A stretch of DNA of 64,000 bases from a bacterium (GTDB lineage: Bacteria > Myxococcota_A > Bradymonadia > Bradymonadales > Bradymonadaceae). The position numbers were made by a program, and so were the translations under genes. Shown piece by piece: positions 47,803 through 57,141 of the stretch. The DNA lies in NCBI GenBank assembly GCA_030427705.1, contig JAUIBR010000013.1:1-64000 (forward strand), given 5' to 3'. The notes beneath the pieces were generated by a model. The model saw nothing but the letters and a program-made list of their open reading frames with translations, searched no databases and was not told the DNA's origin. The first letter of the stretch is position 1. Every line of letters begins with the position of its first letter.

Positions 47803-47838
47803 TTGACACTGTCACAAACGGTGTTACATTCACTGTCA
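47803..47838 (+). promoter_or_regulatory. merR promoter with repeated ACTGTCA operator-like motif
   Basis: TTGACA (47803-47808) and TACATT (47825-47830), spaced 16 bp, resemble a sigma-70 promoter whose start site would fall at or near the ATG at 47838. ACTGTCA occurs at 47808-47814 and 47832-47838, bracketing the -10 box, and again at 47709-47715. TGACACTGTCA (47804-47814) is palindromic. Overlap with the promoter suggests autorepression by the MerR protein. Confidence 0.55.
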
Positions 47839-48428
47839 TGATGGATACAGAAACCCAAAACTTGATGGACATCGACGAACTCGCAGCGGAAGCCGCGACG
47901 TTGGTTTCCGATTTGGATCAGGCGAGCGGACGCGTCAGTGAGACACCGTCAATTCGCACGATTCGGTATTACAACCAGCATGGATTGCTGGACCCACCCA
48001 CCAAGTTTCGGGGTCGAAAGGCGTTTTACGGTCAGAAGCATGTCCTGCAGATCGTTGCAATCAAGCGGCTGCAGGCGCGCGGCCTTTCACTGTCTGAAAT
48101 CCAGGCGATGTTGCTCGGCGTGTCGGAAGAACGTCTCAAGCAGCTCGCCGAAGTCGAAAAGAAAGAGAGCGATGATTTCTGGCGTCGGCGTCCAGCCGAT
48201 GTTGCTGCAAAGGAACAAGAGGAGGTCCAGCAGCCGCGCGCACGTGCGCCGCAGCCGATGCAGCAAGAGCTAGATTTTTCGCCAATTTCTGGAGTCCGTT
48301 TGGACGAAAACACCGTTTTGATGATCGAGAATCTGCAGCGTGAGGTTCACGCTGATGATGTCGATGCGATTCGAGTTGCGGCTGCACCGCTGATGAAGCT
48401 TCTGCGCGCTCGTTATCTCGTACGTTGA
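47838..48428 (+). CDS. MerR-family transcriptional regulator
   Basis: The product is 196 residues from the first of two adjacent ATGs. Residues about 38-100 form the MerR winged helix: SIRTIRYYNQHGLLDPPTKFRGRKAFYGQKHVLQIVAIKRLQARGLSLSEIQAMLLG. The first helix (MDIDELAAEAATLVSDLD) is separated from it by a slightly long loop. The rest is a charged coiled-coil-like stretch and a C-terminal segment (DENTVLMIENLQREVHADDVDAIRVAAAPLMKLLRA) without metal-binding cysteines, so the signal is unknown. It lies 36 bp upstream of the VIT/VWA gene in the same direction and probably controls it. No ribosome-binding site precedes the start, in line with a leaderless transcript. Confidence 0.88.
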   Translation: MMDTETQNLMDIDELAAEAATLVSDLDQASGRVSETPSIRTIRYYNQHGLLDPPTKFRGRKAFYGQKHVLQIVAIKRLQARGLSLSEIQAMLLGVSEERLKQLAEVEKKESDDFWRRRPADVAAKEQEEVQQPRARAPQPMQQELDFSPISGVRLDENTVLMIENLQREVHADDVDAIRVAAAPLMKLLRARYLVR

Positions 48429-48464
48429 ACAGGCCATTTAGGCCGCTAGCATGAGGGACGCCCT

Positions 48465-51400
48465 ATGAGCACACTACCACTAATGACCCAAGCCGAATGC
48501 GACCACTGCGAGATCATCGCGGATGAGTCGGGATTTGGCGCCATGCAGACCGATGCAGGCAACCTTCCGCTGAAAGCGCTGGAGGTCGACGCCCGTATCG
48601 TCGGGTTGGTTGCAACGACCACCGTTCGGCAGACGTACGTGAACACGCACGAGCGGCCGCTGGAAGCGACGTATATCTTCCCGCTGCCACACCGCGGCGC
48701 GGTCACCGATTTCAAAATGGTGGTTGATGACCGTGTCATCGACGGCGTTCTGAAAGAGCGTGGCGAAGCACGTCGCGAGTATCGGCAGGCCATCGAACAA
48801 GGACACCGTGCGTCCATCGTCGAAGAGGACCGCCCAGACGTCTTCAACATGCGCGTCGGCAACATCGCTCCAGGCGAAGAAGCCACGATCGAGCTGACGA
48901 TCTTGGTTCCGCTCATTTACGTGCAAGGCGAAGCGACGTTCCGCTTCCCACTGGTTGTCGCCCCTCGCTACATCCCAGGAAGCCCATTGGACGGGCCTTC
49001 CGTGGGTGCTGGCGTCGCGCCTGATACGGACGCGGTGCCGGACGCATCGCGTATCTCGCCACCTGTGCTCTTGCCTGGGTTCCCTAACCCAGTCGCACTG
49101 TCGATCAAGGCGTCGATCGACAAGCGTAAGTTTGAGATTGGGGATGTGAAGTCCAGCCTTCATGCGGTGAAATCGACCGAGAACAGCGACCGAATCGATA
49201 TCGTTATCGAGCCTGGTGAACGGCTCAATCGCGACTTCATTCTTCGGTTTGGTGTGGCTCAAGACCAAATTTCGACGAATCTCGTCACGGTCCCAGACGA
49301 CGAAGGAAAGGAAGGCACGTTTGTGCTCACGGTCATCCCGCCGAAGCCGGCAGACGATCGTCGTCACCGCGACGTGGTGTTCGTGCTGGACCGCTCGGGC
49401 TCGATGAGTGGCTGGAAGATGGTCGCCGCTCGACGCGCGGTGGGTCGAATGATCGACTCGTTGGGGAGCGAAGACCGCTTTCAAGTACTCGCCTTCGACG
49501 ATCGCATCGAAATGTGCCCGCTTGGTGGTGAACTGCTGGAGGCTTCGAACCGCAATCGATACCGAACTATCGAGTGGATTTCGAAGATCGACGCGCGTGG
49601 TGGGACCGAGATTGCTGACCCGCTTTTGGATGCCATCAATATGGTCAACGGCAAGTACCAGGACCGCGACCGCTTTGTGGTCCTGATTACGGATGGCCAG
49701 GTCGGGAATGAACGTCAAATCCTGCAGCACGTTGGCCAAGCTTTGAAGGGCAACACGCGCATCTTCACCGTCGGAATCGATGAGGGAGTTAACGCCGCGT
49801 TCCTTGAAGGACTCGCGGATGCAGGGTCCGGCCGCTGCGAATTGGTCGAGTCGGAAGACCGTTTGGACGATGTTATGCATCGTCTGCACGAGACCATCGA
49901 CACGCCTGTCGTCACCGAGCTCAGCCTGTCCATGGACGGGGCAACGCTCATTAACTCGACGATCACCCCACGGCGCGCAACGGCGCTCTTTGGCGATTCG
50001 CCACTGGTGTTGGCTGGCCGATACTCAGGTTCGGCCGAAAACACCATCCGCCTGTCTGGCGCGTTCTCCGATGGGTCACTGTTCTCTACCGACGTCGAGT
50101 CGGCGAAAACCGATGACCACCGCATCGCGGCGGTATGGGCTCGTGCGCAGATTCGTTCGCTCGAGGATGAGTTCGATGTGGCTCAATACAATCAAGACAA
50201 GCGGCAGTCCTTGGAGACTAAGATCGTCGCGACCAGCCTGAAGTTTGGTGTGTTGTGCCGCTTCACGTCTTATGTCGCGGTCGACCGAGAGCATAAGATC
50301 GACCAGAAAGACCCACTGCATGAGGTGGTTCAGCCGGTCGAAGCCCCCGAAGGTTGGGATATGCTCGCGCAGCGTTCGATGGCAGCACCGATGGCACCAC
50401 CACCTGGCGCGCCTGCGCCGATGGCGATGGCACCTCGGATGTCCGCGCCTTCGCCGAAGCAGGCGAAGAAGAAGGGTATCGTCAGCCAAGCGTTCAGCGC
50501 CGTCGACAAATTCGCATTTGGCAGCGGTGGGGCCGCTGATTTCGACGACGAAATCATGGAAGAAGCGCCAATGGAGATGGAGATGTCGGCAGACTTTGCG
50601 TCCGACGAGTGGGATGACATCGGGGACACCGGCCAGAACAGCGTCGATGTCAATGCTGTCCTCTCAACGTCGCTTCAAGTTGAGAAGCTCGAAGAGCGCA
50701 AAGAACAAGCTGTCGGTCGTGTTAGCGTGCCAACCCCGGTTGGACGACGTCGCGACCAAGCGCTGTCCAAGACGATGACGCGTGCGGGAGTCGCCAAAGG
50801 CAACTTCCACCACATGTCACCAGAGGGCATTGCAGGCAAGCCGCTGACCCCAGCACATGACGTCTTCGTCCTTGCCCTGATTCTCATCGAGCTTCTGCTT
50901 GGTAAGAAGCTGTGGAAGGCGAAATCGGATGTCGGATTGATGAGTGAAATCCTCGATTGGGATGCGTCCAAATTGGATGCTCTCCAGGATGAGCTCGGCG
51001 ACCTGTTCGAACCGCTGAAGGCAGCTTTGGCAGCGAGCCCTGAGGACCGTCCTCAGTCCGCCGCTGAGTTCGTCGACAGCCTTGGAATCGATGCGACGGA
51101 CGTGGACTTCACGACGCTCGTTGCTGCGACCCCGAACACGGGCGAGGCGTTTGGACCGTTCCAGAAACATGGACACTTGATGTCGGGTTCGCAGTTCGAA
51201 ATCTGGTCAGCGTCGCTGAATGGCGAGCCTGCCGTGGTGCGAATCGCCTACCCTGTGACAAGCACAGATGCATCGTTCACCGACGTGTTCTTTGCGGAGT
51301 CCAGTGTCGAGGCGCCATACGTGCTGAAGCTGGCTGGAACCGGCGAAGATGACAGCTGCGCATGGGTTGCGTTCCAAGGTGAAGCGGTCGCAAGTCTGCA

Positions 51401-51656
51401 TCACCTGCGAGGTACCGCTCGGTCTGACCAAGGGCTGCCGAAGACCTACGCGCTAGAGGCCATAAGGCAGGTTGCACAGGCTTTGGACCTGGTTCACCGA
51501 AGCGGTGAATACTATGGGTTGGACCCCGTGGACGAGTTCGTGGTGCTGGCTGATGGCACGTTGGCAGCAGTCGGTTTGGGTGACCTGCCGCAGGTCCCCG
51601 CGACGTCTGCTCCTCAAGAGAAGGGCCTCTTGGACCGGCTCGCCTTCTGGAAGTAA
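48465..51656 (+). CDS. VIT/VWA-domain protein with C-terminal order-swapped pseudokinase
   Basis: The product is 1063 residues, with no signal peptide. Residues about 25-160 are a VIT domain (VRQTYVNTHERPLEATYIFPLP, RGEARREYRQAIEQGHRASIVEEDRPDVFNMRVGNIAPGE). A VWA domain follows with MIDAS D309-x-S311-x-S313 (DRSGSMSG), ARGGTEI and LITDGQVGNE. After a Pro/Ala/Met-rich linker, residues 764-880 read like the second half of a Ser/Thr kinase, from the DFG position through activation loop and APE (SPE at 785-787) to the PEDRP motif. Residues 896-1041 read like the first half, from the Gly-rich loop to the DFG position. Catalytic residues are lost: Lys is Arg926, HRD is Tyr-Gly-Leu (1017-1019), DFG is Gly-Leu-Gly (1037-1039). 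Cytoplasmic scaffold or sensor roles are inferred. Confidence 0.88.
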   Translation: MSTLPLMTQAECDHCEIIADESGFGAMQTDAGNLPLKALEVDARIVGLVATTTVRQTYVNTHERPLEATYIFPLPHRGAVTDFKMVVDDRVIDGVLKERGEARREYRQAIEQGHRASIVEEDRPDVFNMRVGNIAPGEEATIELTILVPLIYVQGEATFRFPLVVAPRYIPGSPLDGPSVGAGVAPDTDAVPDASRISPPVLLPGFPNPVALSIKASIDKRKFEIGDVKSSLHAVKSTENSDRIDIVIEPGERLNRDFILRFGVAQDQISTNLVTVPDDEGKEGTFVLTVIPPKPADDRRHRDVVFVLDRSGSMSGWKMVAARRAVGRMIDSLGSEDRFQVLAFDDRIEMCPLGGELLEASNRNRYRTIEWISKIDARGGTEIADPLLDAINMVNGKYQDRDRFVVLITDGQVGNERQILQHVGQALKGNTRIFTVGIDEGVNAAFLEGLADAGSGRCELVESEDRLDDVMHRLHETIDTPVVTELSLSMDGATLINSTITPRRATALFGDSPLVLAGRYSGSAENTIRLSGAFSDGSLFSTDVESAKTDDHRIAAVWARAQIRSLEDEFDVAQYNQDKRQSLETKIVATSLKFGVLCRFTSYVAVDREHKIDQKDPLHEVVQPVEAPEGWDMLAQRSMAAPMAPPPGAPAPMAMAPRMSAPSPKQAKKKGIVSQAFSAVDKFAFGSGGAADFDDEIMEEAPMEMEMSADFASDEWDDIGDTGQNSVDVNAVLSTSLQVEKLEERKEQAVGRVSVPTPVGRRRDQALSKTMTRAGVAKGNFHHMSPEGIAGKPLTPAHDVFVLALILIELLLGKKLWKAKSDVGLMSEILDWDASKLDALQDELGDLFEPLKAALAASPEDRPQSAAEFVDSLGIDATDVDFTTLVAATPNTGEAFGPFQKHGHLMSGSQFEIWSASLNGEPAVVRIAYPVTSTDASFTDVFFAESSVEAPYVLKLAGTGEDDSCAWVAFQGEAVASLHHLRGTARSDQGLPKTYALEAIRQVAQALDLVHRSGEYYGLDPVDEFVVLADGTLAAVGLGDLPQVPATSAPQEKGLLDRLAFWK

Positions 51657-51733
51657 TCGTCATATTTTCGTGACACAGACGGCACCATTTCGCTAAACTG
51701 GGAAGGTTCAACTCCACACAACCCAGTGACTCG

Positions 51734-53935
51734 ATGGCGAAAGCAGTACTCTTAGCCATATTGATCGCTGGGGCGCTCTCATGCGCCCCAGAGGTCGCCC
51801 CTGCTCCGGTAAACCCCGAGATTGCAGCCCGAGCTGCATTCGACGGAAAGGCCATCGTCCTGACCGGGTTCGTGCTCGATTCCACCGGACAGCCCTTCGA
51901 AGGCGCCACCGTCCTCATCCAAGACCAAGAAGCAGTCACCGATGCCTCGGGACGCTATGTCATCCGAGGCCTGCAACGGGTCACGTCGCTGATGGAAGTG
52001 GATGCTCAAGGCCACTATCGAGAGTCGCGGACGGTCAATCTCCATACGCCTTCCGACATCAACGAAACCACGACAACGGACATCCGAATCACGCCCCGCG
52101 CGCCCGGTGAGTCCCGATTCTTCTTTGGTGGAGACGTCTCGATGGGGCGTCGCTATTTTTCCCAAGACCCACAGGTCGACGTACTCCCACCGGACGATCC
52201 GGAGACCTTGATTCTGCCTTCGATGGCTGATTCTTCGTCGCGTGAAGTACTAGCTTCCATCAAACCCATTATCGAAGCCGCAGACTTTGCGTCCATCAAT
52301 CTGGAGACTGTCGTCACCAACACCCCGAACACTCCGTTCGAGGGTAAGAAGTACGTGTTCTATACCCTACCCGGCTCGCTCGATGCGCTGAAATGGGCGG
52401 GCGTCGACTACATGGCTATCGGCAACAACCATCTGTACGACTACCTGGATGAAGGGGTGACCGAGACTCGGGACAACTTGAGCATGCGCCAGATTCCGTT
52501 TAGCGGAGCTGGCCGTTCACCTGTTGAAGCGTTTCTCCCGCACCGCGAGACCATCGCTGGAGAGAACTACGCGATGATCTCCGCGTGCACGTTGACCGGC
52601 ACACAGTACGACACGTCTCTGGTCGCCGAGATTGGAAAGGCGGGGGTTGCAAACGCGTGGGACGACGAACGACTGGCCGGTGCGATACAACGCGCGGTCG
52701 AGGCCGGTCGCCATCCCATCGTGAATCTGCATACCGGCTCGGAGTACTCTGAAAGCCCTTCTGAAGCCGCGCATGAGCGTATGCTCTTCGCGGCCCAAAG
52801 CGGTGCCACCGCGGTTATCGCTCACCACCCGCACGTGGCCCAGGGTTTTGAATTCTATAACGACACGCTGATCGCACACTCGTTGGGCAACCTGGTCTTC
52901 GACCAAAAACGCCACGAGACGGTCCTGGGGCTTGGCATCTACGTCGACATGCGCGCCGGCAAACCCGTCCGCGTTCAAGGTGTGCCCGTCTACATCGAGG
53001 ATTACGTTCCGCGGCCTGTGATTGGATCCGTCAGCGACGTGTTTCTTCGCCGCATTGCCGAGACGTCGGCCAACTTCGGCACGACGGTGGGCATCGAAGG
53101 TGGGCGGGCGTTCGTGGCGACCGAAGAAACCGAGATCGTTCAGAATTCACGCGAGGTTTCGATTCGCCTCAATATCGACGAATCCGGTGTCGGCTATATC
53201 GATCTTCGGCAGTTTGGCGAGTCCGACGAGAGCGTGACGAGCCTTCGCGCGATGGGGCTTCAGGGCGAACTCGGCCGAGATATCCTGACATTTGGTGACA
53301 TGGAAGATGTCGATGCGGACAGCGATGAATCTGAAAATCAGCGTTGGTTCTTCAACGGAACTTCCACCGGCCCATGCCTGCACGACACCAATCGCGGTAC
53401 GTTAGCGATGTGCTCGTGGCTGGAGGCAGACGATCGACAATCGACAATGTCGTTCCGAAACCGCGTCCGCGTGGTCGGCAATGACCTCGACAAGCCGAAT
53501 AAAGACATGACGTTTGTCGGGTACTTTAGCGGCCAGAACGCAGGCACGGTCACAGTGAGTTCGCAGTATTATGCGTCGATGGGGGATCGAGAATACAACC
53601 GTCAGCGTCTGTTCAGCGAGGACTTCAAGGGTACCAAGCGATGGGCCCCGATCTGGAAAGACCTGGACATCCCTGAGGACGACCCAAACAACCCGGAAAG
53701 CCGCACAGATAATGCCCGGGCAATGCGACTCTTCATCGACCACTCTCCGCCGTTGGAAGGCGCCGCGCTATTCCGCATGGACGACCTGGCGTTGGTCACC
53801 TGGATGCCGCACACCGGGTTCATCGACAAGTTTGAGATTGAGCATCACCACCCCCACGATTTCGTCCGGCTGCGTGGCGAACCAGGCTCATCGCACGTGG
53901 TGAAAGTTACGCTTTCCCGGTTCGTTCAGCGCTAG
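51734..53935 (+). CDS. CapA/PgsA-like metallophosphatase-fold lipoprotein with carboxypeptidase-regulatory domain
   Basis: The product is 733 residues. Signal MAKAVLLAILIAGALSC ends in lipobox. Residues about 40-125 resemble a carboxypeptidase regulatory-like beta-sandwich (LTGFVLDSTGQPFEGATVLIQDQEAVTDASGRYVIRGL). From about 130 comes a PGA_cap domain: FFFGGDVSMGRR, ADFASINLETVV, DYMAIGNNHLYDYLDEGV, NLHTGSEYSESPSE, VIAHHPHVAQGFEFYNDTLIAHSLGNLVFDQ. These carry the metal-ligand Asp/Asn/His set of calcineurin-like enzymes. CapA in Bacillus acts in poly-gamma-glutamate capsule synthesis; here no capB/capC is near, so the substrate is unknown. The last 220 residues form an extra beta-rich domain with DADSDESENQRW. 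A 77-bp gap separates it from the VIT/VWA gene. Confidence 0.87.
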   Translation: MAKAVLLAILIAGALSCAPEVAPAPVNPEIAARAAFDGKAIVLTGFVLDSTGQPFEGATVLIQDQEAVTDASGRYVIRGLQRVTSLMEVDAQGHYRESRTVNLHTPSDINETTTTDIRITPRAPGESRFFFGGDVSMGRRYFSQDPQVDVLPPDDPETLILPSMADSSSREVLASIKPIIEAADFASINLETVVTNTPNTPFEGKKYVFYTLPGSLDALKWAGVDYMAIGNNHLYDYLDEGVTETRDNLSMRQIPFSGAGRSPVEAFLPHRETIAGENYAMISACTLTGTQYDTSLVAEIGKAGVANAWDDERLAGAIQRAVEAGRHPIVNLHTGSEYSESPSEAAHERMLFAAQSGATAVIAHHPHVAQGFEFYNDTLIAHSLGNLVFDQKRHETVLGLGIYVDMRAGKPVRVQGVPVYIEDYVPRPVIGSVSDVFLRRIAETSANFGTTVGIEGGRAFVATEETEIVQNSREVSIRLNIDESGVGYIDLRQFGESDESVTSLRAMGLQGELGRDILTFGDMEDVDADSDESENQRWFFNGTSTGPCLHDTNRGTLAMCSWLEADDRQSTMSFRNRVRVVGNDLDKPNKDMTFVGYFSGQNAGTVTVSSQYYASMGDREYNRQRLFSEDFKGTKRWAPIWKDLDIPEDDPNNPESRTDNARAMRLFIDHSPPLEGAALFRMDDLALVTWMPHTGFIDKFEIEHHHPHDFVRLRGEPGSSHVVKVTLSRFVQR

Positions 53936-53978
53936 CCAATATGTTGCCAATCAGGGACGTTCACCTTACGTTTTTCCC

Positions 53979-55508
53979 ATGAAAGACGTTTGGCCTCATC
54001 TTGCTGTCCTGCTGGTCGCCAGCCTGTTGCTGTATGCACAGGTGTTGGGGTTTGGATTTCTGAACTTTGACGATGACATCTACTTATTCAACGACCTTGT
54101 ACACCAATGGACACAGCAGCCGTGGTCTGACCGGCTGCTAACTCCCCTACTTGGCTACCCACTTGCCGTCCCAGTGGCTTTGTATGCAGCCGCGGTAGAG
54201 TTGTTCAGCTACCACGCCGCCGGTCTTCATGCCTTGAATTGGCTTTTTCACGTGGCCAATGTTGGCTTGTTGTGGGGAGTCTTGCGGAACCTAACCAAGA
54301 ACCCCTGGGCCGCTACCATGGGTGCTGCTGCATGGGCGTTTCATCCCGCGTTGGCCGAATCCGTAAGTTGGATCGCGAGCCTCAAAGAAGTTTGTTTGGT
54401 GTTCGGCTGTTTGCTGAGTGTGTTTGCATTCGAACGTTACCGAGCAACGTCAAAACACCATTGGATTGGTGTAGCTGCCTTTGGGGTTTTGTGGGCTGTG
54501 TTCTCCAAACCAACTGGTATCGCTCTAGGTCCGATCCTGATCGTCATCGGATTTGTCGTCCACCGAGAGGATACAAAGAAATTCCTAAAGGTAGTGACCT
54601 TCGGCGGTGTATGCGCCTTGGCTGCAGCAACAATATTAGCCGTGATCGCCTACTCCAGTCACGATGCATACGGTGGCCAATCTTCCGGCTTCAGCCTCGA
54701 CCGAATCATCGCCGCAGCTGCGATACAGATTCAAAACTATGTTGTGCCTTTGAACTTCAGCCCCATCTACCCCTACGAGGGCGTCCCGTTTGAAGCTTGG
54801 ATCTTTGTACCCGGCATCACACTCATTCTGCTTGGACTTGCGTATCAATTTCGGACGACCGCGCCGCTGGTTACTGCAGGGATTTTGTGGCTGTTCATCG
54901 CATACGCCCCAACATCCAACCTGATCGTTCTCGGAAGATTTACCACAACCTCCTACGCCTACTTTCCAACGGTTGGTGTAGCGTTGGTGGTCGCTGGAAT
55001 CATTGATCGGTACTACGAAGGACGACCTGAGCAGAAACTCTTGATACCATTCATTGTGATGTGTCTGCTGGGCAGCACACTGTCATTCTTGGAATCCTCT
55101 ACCTGGCGTGACGCCACTATCTTGTGGGCAAATGCCGTGGATCGAAGACCGGACAATCACTTCGCTCAACTAAAATTGGGGCAGGCGCTGTACGACCACG
55201 GTGAGTACAAACTTGCGATCGAGACATTCGAAAAGATACCACCAAAACTCTACGGCCCTGTCGTCGCATTCCCTAGTCGCTGGGGGCTTGCCCATTGTCG
55301 ATTAGGCCAAAAGAAGCTCTGTGCACAGTTGCTTGTTTCCGCCACTCTCTCGGCCGAACGTGCGGAGACCGGGATAGCAAAACGCGTTGCGAACAACGCT
55401 TTGCTACACCTGGCACAAGCATATCGTGAGTTTGAACTCGACGAATCCCTTCTGCCTCCAAAGCTGCGCCAACCGGTGAAAGACTCGGTTGAGATTCGTT
55501 TGCCATAA
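53979..55508 (+). CDS. TMTC-like polytopic membrane protein with C-terminal TPR segment, copy 1
   Basis: The product is 509 residues. About ten membrane segments run from residue 7 to about 375. The first external loop contains the acidic GT-C-type motif FLNFDDDIYLFNDLVHQW, and the third loop region reads AAWAFHPALAESVSWIASLKEV, as in bacterial relatives of eukaryotic TMTC O-mannosyltransferases. After the last membrane helix a TPR-like stretch follows (NHFAQLKLGQALYDHGEYKLAIETFEKIPP). A glycosyltransferase role using a lipid-linked sugar donor is inferred from the family; acceptors might be the secreted proteins of this region, which is speculation. The next gene is a tandem copy. Confidence 0.75.
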   Translation: MKDVWPHLAVLLVASLLLYAQVLGFGFLNFDDDIYLFNDLVHQWTQQPWSDRLLTPLLGYPLAVPVALYAAAVELFSYHAAGLHALNWLFHVANVGLLWGVLRNLTKNPWAATMGAAAWAFHPALAESVSWIASLKEVCLVFGCLLSVFAFERYRATSKHHWIGVAAFGVLWAVFSKPTGIALGPILIVIGFVVHREDTKKFLKVVTFGGVCALAAATILAVIAYSSHDAYGGQSSGFSLDRIIAAAAIQIQNYVVPLNFSPIYPYEGVPFEAWIFVPGITLILLGLAYQFRTTAPLVTAGILWLFIAYAPTSNLIVLGRFTTTSYAYFPTVGVALVVAGIIDRYYEGRPEQKLLIPFIVMCLLGSTLSFLESSTWRDATILWANAVDRRPDNHFAQLKLGQALYDHGEYKLAIETFEKIPPKLYGPVVAFPSRWGLAHCRLGQKKLCAQLLVSATLSAERAETGIAKRVANNALLHLAQAYREFELDESLLPPKLRQPVKDSVEIRLP

Positions 55509-55608
55509 CTTGCTTCCCGTGCCGATGGCGCCGAAGCAGCCGTCGAACACTGCAGAGCTCACCAAACACTTTGTTGCCAATCAAAGGTGTTCCGCCTACG
55601 TTTCTGGC

Positions 55609-57141
55609 ATGAAAGACACATGGCCACATCTCGCAGTCTTACTGCTCGCGAGCCTGTTGCTCTACGCGCAAGTTCTGGGGTTTGGGTTTCTCAACTTCGA
55701 TGATGATGTGTACCTCTACAACACCATCGTGGACCAATGGACTCAGCAGCCATGGTCTGACCGGCTTCTCACTCCTTATCTGGGCTATCCGCTAGCCGTT
55801 CCAGTCGCACTTTATGCAGCCTTGAAGGAGGTTGTTGGTTTGCACGCACCAAGTTTTCACGCGCTGAACTTGATAATGCATGGGGCCAATGCCGGGCTGC
55901 TGTGGGGAATTCTACGAAGTCTTACAAAGAACCCCTGGGCGGCAACACTCGGTGCTGCTGCATGGGCATTTCACCCAGCTTTGGCCGAATCGGTGAGTTG
56001 GATTACGAGTCTGAAAGAGGTCTCGGTGACCTTCGGGTGCCTACTTTGCATCTTCGCATTTGAACGATATCGATTGTCCAGTAGGAAAGGCTGGCTTGGC
56101 CTCGCGCTGCTTGCCGCCGTGTGGGCAATCTTCTCGAAGCCGACAGGTATTGTGTTGGGACCCGTACTGATCGTGATCGCGGTCGTACTACACAGAAACG
56201 AGACAAAACAATTCTTCCGATCCATGCTTTCTGGTGGCGCAGCTACGTTGTTCCTGGCGGCGGGATTGGCAGTGGTCGCATACACGAGCCATTTGGAACA
56301 CGAGGGACAAGGCGCGGGATTCAGCCTGGATAGGGTCATCGCCGCTGCTGCGATTCAGATTCAAAACTACGTGGTGCCCCTTAACTTCAACCCAGTTTAT
56401 TTCTTCGATGGGGTGCCGACAGAGGCTTGGTTTTTCGTGCCTGGAGTTACGTTGATTTTAGCCGGAACTGCTTACCACTTCCGCTCGACGATCCCGCTCA
56501 TCGCAGTGGGTGTTCTGTGGCTGCTGATCACGTACGCACCCACCTCGAACCTGGTTTTTCTCGGCCGATTTACAGCAGTTTCGTATGCCTATCTTCCCAC
56601 AGTCGGTGCTGCCTTTGCCGTCGCTGGCATTATTGATGCGAACTACGATTCCCGTCCAAATCGAGCGCTGTTGCTGCCCTTCATCTTGGCATGTCTGGTC
56701 GGTTCCTGGCTCGCCTTCAAAGAATCCAGGAACTGGAGCGAATCTGCCGTTTTGTGGTCCACAGAAGTTAACAAACGACCCAACAATCACTTTGCGCGAT
56801 TGAAACTCGGACAAGGTCTGTATGCACAAGGCGAGTACGAAGCAGCCATCCACGAATTCAATAAGATCCCACCTGAACTGTTAGGGCGGAATTTGAACTT
56901 CCCGGTTCGTTGGGGACTTTCCTATTGTCGTTTGGGAGACAAGCAACGCTGTGCTCACTTATTGATTGCGGCGACCAAATCAGCCCATGCCTACGCCTCG
57001 AGCGGCATCGGGAAACGAGGCGCGATGTACACCACGATGGTCCTTGGTCAGGCCTACCGCGAGTTCGATTTGGATCCGACCCTTTTGCCTCCCGGGCTAC
57101 GCGGGTCGCTGAAGGACGCTATGGTGATCACACTCCCCTGA
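55609..57141 (+). CDS. TMTC-like polytopic membrane protein with C-terminal TPR segment, copy 2
   Basis: The product is 510 residues, starting at the ATG equivalent to copy 1 (MKDTWPHLAVLL); the open frame upstream to 55489 overlaps copy 1 and is not homologous. It keeps the loop motif FLNFDDDVYLYNTIVDQW, the segment HPALAESVSWITSLKEV, the late loop APTSNLVFLGRFTAVSYAYLPTVG and the TPR-like stretch NHFARLKLGQGLYAQGEYEAAIHEFNKIPPEL. Differences from copy 1 cluster in the membrane helices and the loop near residue 75-85 (YAALKEVVGLHAPSFHALN versus YAAAVELFSYHAAGLHALN). Both frames are intact, so both copies are likely functional. Activity is inferred as for copy 1. Confidence 0.75.
   Translation: MKDTWPHLAVLLLASLLLYAQVLGFGFLNFDDDVYLYNTIVDQWTQQPWSDRLLTPYLGYPLAVPVALYAALKEVVGLHAPSFHALNLIMHGANAGLLWGILRSLTKNPWAATLGAAAWAFHPALAESVSWITSLKEVSVTFGCLLCIFAFERYRLSSRKGWLGLALLAAVWAIFSKPTGIVLGPVLIVIAVVLHRNETKQFFRSMLSGGAATLFLAAGLAVVAYTSHLEHEGQGAGFSLDRVIAAAAIQIQNYVVPLNFNPVYFFDGVPTEAWFFVPGVTLILAGTAYHFRSTIPLIAVGVLWLLITYAPTSNLVFLGRFTAVSYAYLPTVGAAFAVAGIIDANYDSRPNRALLLPFILACLVGSWLAFKESRNWSESAVLWSTEVNKRPNNHFARLKLGQGLYAQGEYEAAIHEFNKIPPELLGRNLNFPVRWGLSYCRLGDKQRCAHLLIAATKSAHAYASSGIGKRGAMYTTMVLGQAYREFDLDPTLLPPGLRGSLKDAMVITLP

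Larger units (their letters stand above)
53942..57141 (+). repeat. Tandem gene duplication, two units of about 1.6 kb
   Basis: The two TMTC-like genes and about 40 bp upstream of each are similar. TGTTGCCAATCA begins at 53942 before the first gene and recurs as TTGTTGCCAATCA from 55571 before the second, and ACGTTT precedes both ATGAAAGAC starts. The upstream control segment was therefore copied with the gene. Confidence 0.8.

Noticed and set aside
48480-49889. 469-codon minus-strand frame opposite the VIT/VWA gene
   Set aside because: The plus strand encodes recognisable VIT and MIDAS motifs; the opposite frame is Arg/His-rich without domains.
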